Shown here one piece after another: positions 6,940 to 10,775 of a DNA stretch of 10,775 nucleotides (the stretch's first letter is position 1; the number at the start of each line of letters is the position of its first letter). Made by a program: the position numbers and the translations under genes. Under the pieces are notes generated by a model, which had not been told where the DNA came from, searched no databases, and was given only the letters and a program-made list of their open reading frames with translations. Origin of the DNA: an uncultured Campylobacter sp. (GTDB taxonomy: Bacteria > Campylobacterota > Campylobacteria > Campylobacterales > Campylobacteraceae); the NCBI RefSeq assembly GCF_938017705.1, contig NZ_CALIIS010000178.1, positions 1-10,775 of the forward strand. Direction: 5' to 3'.

Positions 6940-7365
6940 ATGACAAAGCAAAAAGCTAAAATTTCACCGATTTTTCTGCGCGTAAAGGCCTTCATCGTCG
7001 ATCTTTTCATCATCGCGATGCCCCTATTCTACGGCGTTACCTATCTCATCTTGGGCTCAAAGGAAGCTCTGTGGCGTAACCAAGCCGCGATCGCGCTTAT
7101 CTGGCTCGCGTACGGCGCTATTTGTGCGGCATTTTACGCCCGCAGCGCTCAGACGCCGGGCTATAAGCTCGCGGGGCTTTATCTCATCGATGTTCGCAGT
7201 GGGCGCAAAGTAAGCTTTTTTAGGGCGCTAGCTCGCTTTGCGTGCTTCGTATTTGCAGGCTTTAGCATCGTGGGGCTTTTGATCTGCTTTTTTCGCAAAG
7301 ACAGGCTGAACTTACACGACCTGCTAAGCGGGACTGCGCCCGTCGTGCGAAAGGACGCGCAGTGA
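6940..7365 (+). CDS. RDD family membrane protein
   Basis: This 141-residue inner-membrane protein of the RDD family has three hydrophobic segments (about 17-38, 48-66 and 97-118). It carries the signature Arg14/Ala17/Asp21 (RVKAFIVD) in the first. The later family blocks are also present: QTPGYKLAGLYLIDVRSG and NLHDLLSGTAPVV (Asp127). RDD proteins have been linked to transport in some bacteria, but no function can be assigned here. It lies 95 bases after pyrE and its TGA overlaps the rnhB GTG (GTGA), so these two are co-transcribed. C. jejuni has a similar gene next to pyrE (Cj0232c, recalled). Confidence 0.85.
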   Translation: MTKQKAKISPIFLRVKAFIVDLFIIAMPLFYGVTYLILGSKEALWRNQAAIALIWLAYGAICAAFYARSAQTPGYKLAGLYLIDVRSGRKVSFFRALARFACFVFAGFSIVGLLICFFRKDRLNLHDLLSGTAPVVRKDAQ

Positions 7366-7925
7366 GCGGGCAGATTTGCGGTATCGACGAGGCGGGGCGG
7401 GGCTGTCTTGCGGGGCCGCTTTGCGTCGCGGGCTGCGTGCTGCAGCGCGAGATCGCAGGACTTGCCGATAGTAAAAAACTAAACGAAAAGCGCCGCGAGG
7501 AGCTTTACGCCCTGATCATCAAAAACTCGCGCTACAAAATCGTCGAAATTTCAAGCGCGCAGGTCGATGAGATCGGCTTGAGCCTTTGCCTAAGATCGGC
7601 GCTTGAGCAGATTCTCGCGTATTTTATGGGTTTTAGCGGACAGATCATCTACGACGGCAACGCAACCTTCGGCGTACGCGGGCTTCAGACGCTCGTAAAG
7701 GCCGACGCGCAAATCGCCGAAGTAAGCGCGGCGAGCATCCTTGCCAAAGTCACGCGCGACCGCACGATGCATGAGATTTCGCAGCGCTATCCGCAATACG
7801 GCTTCGCGCAAAACAAAGGCTACGGCTCGGCCGCGCACATCGCGGCGATCGAGCGCTACGGGCTCACGCCGTTTCACCGCGCAAGTTACAAGATCAAATC
7901 GCTACAACCCTCGCTGTTTGATTAA
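7362..7925 (+). CDS. rnhB: Ribonuclease HII
   Basis: RNase HII cuts RNA in RNA/DNA hybrids, including single ribonucleotides left in DNA and lagging-strand primers. Its 187 residues match the family length. The catalytic acids are visible: Asp9 and Glu10 in GIDEAGRG, Asp98 in IIYDGN, and Asp115 in VKADAQIAEVSAASILAK. DSKKLNEKRRE (36-46), KVTRDR and HRASYK follow as expected. The start is GTG, overlapping the RDD stop by four bases, and no alternative keeps the first motif. The position beside an RDD gene differs from the C. jejuni arrangement as I remember it, where rnhB lies elsewhere. Confidence 0.95.
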   Translation: MSGQICGIDEAGRGCLAGPLCVAGCVLQREIAGLADSKKLNEKRREELYALIIKNSRYKIVEISSAQVDEIGLSLCLRSALEQILAYFMGFSGQIIYDGNATFGVRGLQTLVKADAQIAEVSAASILAKVTRDRTMHEISQRYPQYGFAQNKGYGSAAHIAAIERYGLTPFHRASYKIKSLQPSLFD

Positions 7926-7990
7926 CGAAATTTCTTTCGCTGAGATTTGTTTCGCGCTGCTTAGGACGCGCCCGCTTAAATTTCGACCTC

Positions 7991-8066
7991 GCACCCTCTG
8001 CGTGCATTCGGCGCTAAATTCCAACTTTGCACGCTCTGTGTGTATTCGGCGCCAAAATTTAGCCTA
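7991..8066. repeat. Degenerate two-copy tandem repeat, 38-base period
   Basis: The copy beginning GCACCCTCTGCGTGCATTCG at 7991 recurs as GCACGCTCTGTGTGTATTCG at 8029. It extends through GGCGC(T/C)AAA, with about five differences in the first 30 bases and weaker similarity after that. Only two copies are seen and neither lies in a gene. Confidence 0.55.
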
Positions 8067-8433
8067 CCCGCATTGCAGCGCCCGTCATCAAAATTTACTT
8101 GTCGCGGCACCTATCTTTAAATTTTGGAATTTGCCGCTCCTTTATCCGCCAACCTCGATCGAGGTATGCCGCCTGCGGGCTTTAGCTGCACGCGGATTTC
8201 AAAACGAATTTTGATAAAGCAAACGCGCGCCTAAATTTAAAATTTAGCTCGTAAATCTATCCGCGCATTCACTCCGCAGCAGTTTAGAAAGTGAAATTTT
8301 GCGCAGCATGAATATCGTCCCGCGCTGCACTAAATAAATTAAAATTCTGATATATGCTAAATTTAGTCATATTCGCGCCGTATCAAAACTCAAAATTTTA
8401 AAATTCGAGGTTCGGAATTTCGTGCGAAATCAA

Positions 8434-8461
8434 GCGCGAAATTCCCCGCGCAGTTTCGCGC
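8434..8461. other. GC-rich hairpin upstream of terC
   Basis: GCGCGAAA (8434-8441) pairs perfectly with TTTCGCGC (8454-8461) around a 12-base loop. A second left arm, CGTGCGAAA (8421-8429), could instead pair with TTTCGCGCACG, giving two alternative folds. No T-run follows on the plus strand. It lies about 40 bases before a possible -10 box, so it could be an operator or part of an RNA ending here; its role is unknown. Confidence 0.4.
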
Positions 8462-8502
8462 ACGAAGGCGGTAAAATTTAGAAATTTTAACCAAACTTTC
8501 GC

Positions 8503-8508
8503 TATCAT
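8503..8508 (+). promoter_or_regulatory. Possible -10 box of terC gene
   Basis: TATCAT lies 30 bases before the terC ATG, after a TTTC run. It differs by one base from TATAAT. There is no -35 box. Confidence 0.35.
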
Positions 8509-8538
8509 CACGGCTTAAATTTCACCCAAAGGAAACCG

Positions 8539-9258
8539 ATGTTTGAATGGATCGCCTCACCCGAGGCATGGATCAGCCTGGCGACGCTCACGGGGCTTGA
8601 GATCGTGCTTGGTATCGACAATATCATCTTTATCGCGATTTTATGCGGCCGCTTGCCTGAAGCACAGCGCGGGCGCGCCCGCATAATGGGGCTCGCGCTT
8701 GCGATGATCACGCGCATACTGCTGCTTCTTAGCCTAAGCTGGATCATGGGGCTTACCAAGCCGCTATTTAGCGTGCTTGCGCGCGATTTTAGCGGGCGCG
8801 ATCTCGTGCTGATCGGCGGCGGATTGTTTCTACTCGTCAAATCCACGCTCGAGATCCACTCCAGCGCCACCGGCGAGTCACACGAGCATAGTGCTAGCGG
8901 CGGCAAGGCGAGCTTCGGCGGCACGCTCGTGCAGATCGCCGTTTTGGACATCATCTTTTCGCTCGACAGCGTCATCACCGCCGTGGGCATGGCGCAGCAC
9001 CTGCCCGTGATGATCCTCGCAGTGATCATCGCCGTGGGCGTGATGATGCTCGCTAGCGGCGCGATCGCGCGCTTCGTGGACGCAAACCCGACGATCAAAA
9101 TTTTAGCGCTTGCCTTTTTGATCCTAGTGGGCGTCTCGCTGATCGCCGACGGCCTGGGCTTTCACATACCTAAGGGCTACATCTACTTCTCGATGGCGTT
9201 TTCGCTGCTGGTGGAGCTCATCAATATCCAGATCCGCAAAAAATCCGCCGCGAAATAG
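8539..9258 (+). CDS. TerC-family integral membrane protein (probable metal transporter)
   Basis: This 239-residue inner-membrane protein has about seven hydrophobic helices. The two TerC half-motifs are clear: EIVLGIDNIIFIAIL (21-35, Asp27-Asn28) and DIIFSLDSVITAVG (137-150, Asp143-Ser144), in helices related by internal duplication. A loop between the halves has several histidines (His107, His115, His117), which could bind metal. The family includes tellurite-resistance TerC, Mn exporter Alx/MntP-like functions and the Bacillus TerC proteins that supply manganese to secreted enzymes. The length and lack of CBS domains fit the short YkoY/YoaE-like subgroup. Metal export, perhaps manganese, is the best guess. 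The ATG has an AAAGGA site. The gene is probably co-transcribed with the next one, 34 bases on. Confidence 0.88.
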   Translation: MFEWIASPEAWISLATLTGLEIVLGIDNIIFIAILCGRLPEAQRGRARIMGLALAMITRILLLLSLSWIMGLTKPLFSVLARDFSGRDLVLIGGGLFLLVKSTLEIHSSATGESHEHSASGGKASFGGTLVQIAVLDIIFSLDSVITAVGMAQHLPVMILAVIIAVGVMMLASGAIARFVDANPTIKILALAFLILVGVSLIADGLGFHIPKGYIYFSMAFSLLVELINIQIRKKSAAK

Positions 9259-9292
9259 AGGGGCGAAATTTTGCGAGATCTGAAAGGCACGC

Positions 9293-10759
9293 ATGGGCTT
9301 TGCTAAATTTCTTTCGCCGCGGCAGATCAAGCTTGCTCGCGGCACGGCTAGGGATTTGAAGCTTGAGCCTGCAGCTGCAGACATAGCGAAATTTAGCTTT
9401 ACGCTGGAGCGCTTGCGCTTTGCGGGAAATTTGGACTTAAGGCGCGACGGGCTTTATCTGCCGATACGCGAGGGCGACGAGCTGGCGGTAATCTATGAAG
9501 ATGAAGCTTTGGGCTTAAATTTCGGCAGTGAGGCTTCGAGGGGCTTAAATTCCTGCCGCGAGGATTTAAGCCACGCCGATTTAAGCGGCGATAATTCCGC
9601 AGAGCGCCCTAGCTGCGAAGTTTCAAGTAGCGGAAATTCCACCGCCGCAAATTTAGACTGCGACACACATAGTGATACCGCGGCAAGTGTACGTCAAAAT
9701 TCTACAGCATCTGATTTATCGGACAAAGATCGCAGCGGCATAAACTCCGCCGCTTTAGGTTTTATCCGCAAAGATTTAAGCGGCTCCGCCTCTTTAAATT
9801 CTACTCGCGAGAGCCGTGACGGCGCTTCGGTAAACTCCATTGCTTCCGCCCTTCCACTAGATTTCGTTAATCTAAGCCTAGGCGCGCAGCGCTGGAAGGA
9901 CGCTGGTAGCACGGCGCTCGCCGCAATATTTGCAGCCTTCGGCGTAGCGCTGACCGCGATGAGCATCTACTGCATAATCTTTATCTTTGATGCAAGGGCT
10001 CCTGCCGGACTGCTAGCCCTGCTCATCCTCGCGCCTTTTGCGTATTGCAGCTTTAGGTTTATGCGAAGAGACTGGCGCGCCGCAAAGTTTGGACGCATAT
10101 TCGCAGCGCTTCCGCACTCCAAAGAGCCCAAGCGAAGCGGCGAAGCGGAGGGCTATGCTAGCGGCGTGCGCGTGCTGCAAAGCGGCGACGTTTATTATTT
10201 TGGCTTCGCGCTGGACGGGGTATATTTATCGGGCGATAGCAAGCTGCAGATCGTCTCCGGTGCGCTACGTTCGGATCAAAATTTAGCGGAGCTTGCGGAC
10301 GGCGAAAATTGCATGAAATTTAAGAATTTAGACGCAGAAAATTCCACAAATTCTGCGAGCATCAAGAATTTTGCAAAATCAGCAAATTCCACAAGCTCTG
10401 TGGATTCCGCTAACGCAGCAAATTCTATAAATTCCGCCCGCTCCGCCAAAACCGCGGCATCCGTCAAGGCGAAGGACGCCTCGCAGAGCTTCGAGCTGCA
10501 AAACGGCGATATTCTCCGCGCTCGCTACAAAGACTACCGCGTAAGCGGGCTTTGGAATCAAAGCCGCGGCATGAAGCTCGGCGATACGCGCAGCGGACTT
10601 CGGCGCGTGATAGATTTTATCGCGAGCGTGGCGCTACAAATAGGTCTGCGTCTAGGCGGCGCGCTCGTGCTGACGCAGCTCGGCGATCACATCGGCGGCT
10701 CCTTCGGCAACGCCCTAAGCTTCATCGGATTTTTGCTGCTGCTTAGCCTTATGCTTTGA
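9293..10759 (+). CDS. Unrecognised membrane protein with two low-complexity insertions
   Basis: I do not recognise this 488-residue protein. The N-terminus (1-75) is soluble and ordered-looking and includes LRRDGLYLPIREGDELAVIYE. Residues about 77-186 are a low-complexity stretch rich in Ser, Asn, Asp and Ala, with seven NS and four DLS words. Two hydrophobic segments follow (206-232, 239-256), then a soluble part (257-342) with VLQSGDVYYFGFALDGVYLSG. A second Ser/Asn/Ala-rich stretch fills about 343-395. Another ordered part (398-430) contains FELQNGDILRARYKDYRVSGLWNQ in outline, before two C-terminal membrane segments (437-462, 471-488). GDELAVIYE and GDILRARYK resemble each other loosely, so a duplicated fold is possible. 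The ATG has a GAAAGG site and lies 34 bases after terC. The frame is open throughout, so the insertions are in frame. Confidence 0.7.
   Translation: MGFAKFLSPRQIKLARGTARDLKLEPAAADIAKFSFTLERLRFAGNLDLRRDGLYLPIREGDELAVIYEDEALGLNFGSEASRGLNSCREDLSHADLSGDNSAERPSCEVSSSGNSTAANLDCDTHSDTAASVRQNSTASDLSDKDRSGINSAALGFIRKDLSGSASLNSTRESRDGASVNSIASALPLDFVNLSLGAQRWKDAGSTALAAIFAAFGVALTAMSIYCIIFIFDARAPAGLLALLILAPFAYCSFRFMRRDWRAAKFGRIFAALPHSKEPKRSGEAEGYASGVRVLQSGDVYYFGFALDGVYLSGDSKLQIVSGALRSDQNLAELADGENCMKFKNLDAENSTNSASIKNFAKSANSTSSVDSANAANSINSARSAKTAASVKAKDASQSFELQNGDILRARYKDYRVSGLWNQSRGMKLGDTRSGLRRVIDFIASVALQIGLRLGGALVLTQLGDHIGGSFGNALSFIGFLLLLSLML
9521..9850 (+). repeat. Low-complexity repeat tract 1 inside the 488-residue gene
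   Basis: Protein residues 77-186. Short DNA words recur: AAATTCC/AAATTCT or AACTCC coding for NS (seven times), and GATTTAAGC-like words coding for DLS (four times). The spacing is irregular. It contains the inverted repeat GGCTTAAAT/ATTTAAGCC (9542-9550 and 9564-9572), whose loop can pair further through CCT/AGG. The frame is kept throughout. Confidence 0.6.
10319..10477 (+). repeat. Low-complexity repeat tract 2 inside the 488-residue gene
   Basis: Protein residues 343-395. AAATTCC or AAATTCT recurs five times, always read as NS (ENS, TNS, ANS, ANS, INS), with GCA/GCC alanine codons between. TCCACA-AGCTC-TGTGGA is a small inverted repeat near 10387-10403. The style matches tract 1, which suggests a common origin. 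Confidence 0.6.
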
Positions 10760-10775
10760 AAGGCGAATTTCAAAC

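Larger units (their letters stand above)
7926..8538. other. 613-base spacer without a gene
   Basis: No ORF here has a ribosome site and family-like sequence. A plus-strand frame stays open to 8214, but it is only the read-through of a shadow frame of rnhB. The spacer holds a degenerate 38-base tandem repeat (7991-8066), a 17-base palindrome (CTAAATT/AATTTAG, 8231-8247), several AAATTTTAAAATT words and a GC-rich hairpin (8434-8461). Its right end carries the terC leader. A small RNA or a decayed gene cannot be excluded. Confidence 0.5.

Noticed and set aside
7926..7939. Small hairpin CGAAA/TTTCG just after the rnhB stop
   Set aside because: Only five pairs, mostly A-T, with no solid T-run; too weak to call a terminator.
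7991..8066. CRISPR-like reading of the 38-base repeat
   Set aside because: The two copies are adjacent and diverged with no unique spacer between conserved repeats, and there is no cas gene.
7741..8214. 157-codon plus-strand frame running from inside rnhB into the spacer
   Set aside because: Its first part is an Arg/Ala/Ser-rich shadow of rnhB and the rest has no ribosome site or family-like pattern.
8231..8247. Palindrome CTAAATT-TAA-AATTTAG
   Set aside because: AAATTTA words are very frequent in Campylobacter spacers, so a 7-base palindrome of this type is expected by chance.
10276..10467. Minus-strand frame with repeated EF dipeptides opposite repeat tract 2
   Set aside because: It is the reverse reading of the AAATTC words; there is no start signal, so it is treated as a by-product of the repeat.
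1..10775. tRNA, rRNA, transposase, integrase or phage genes
   Set aside because: No acceptor/TPsiC-like tRNA pattern, rRNA core sequence or mobile-element protein was seen in any part of the window.

Overview
The window looks like chromosomal DNA from a Campylobacter with fairly high GC for the genus. An oral species such as C. gracilis or C. showae is plausible, but the species is inferred. AAATTT/TAAATTTA-rich spacers, TATAAT boxes with no clear -35, AAGGA ribosome sites and a secG-frr-pyrE-RDD gene order that I recall from C. jejuni (Cj0232c-Cj0238) all fit this.

Left part (1-4127, minus strand). Positions 1-481 hold no convincing gene, only two short overlapping ORFs that may be debris. 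Next comes a tight four-gene operon read leftwards from about 4150: beta-carbonic anhydrase, a large MscS-family mechanosensitive channel, a 57-residue extremely acidic protein, and an Fe/Mn superoxide dismutase homologue. Every junction overlaps (35, 8 and 1 bases), so translational coupling is likely. The dismutase keeps all four metal ligands. It has Glu at the position that aligns with the Gln69 of E. coli FeSOD, lacks the second-shell His30, and has 13 cysteines, four of them in a C-terminal tail. The acidic protein and this odd dismutase are the most interesting part of the window.

Middle part (4259-7925, plus strand). This is housekeeping: a Bax-inhibitor-1/YccA family membrane protein, secG (GTG start, long low-complexity tail), frr, pyrE (GTG start), an RDD membrane protein, and rnhB (GTG start, 4-base overlap with the RDD gene). 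Clear TATAAT boxes lie before secG and frr, and a strong intrinsic terminator separates those two genes. The genes serve protein export, ribosome recycling, pyrimidine synthesis and removal of RNA from DNA.

Right part (7926-10775). A 613-base spacer without a gene holds a degenerate two-copy 38-base tandem repeat and a GC-rich hairpin. It is followed by a TerC-family membrane protein (probable metal transport) and an unrecognised 488-residue membrane protein. That last protein is interrupted by two in-frame, Asn/Ser-rich low-complexity stretches built from recurring AAATTCC-type DNA words. They look like expanded or inserted repeat DNA tolerated inside a gene.

No rRNA, tRNA, CRISPR array, transposase or phage gene was seen.
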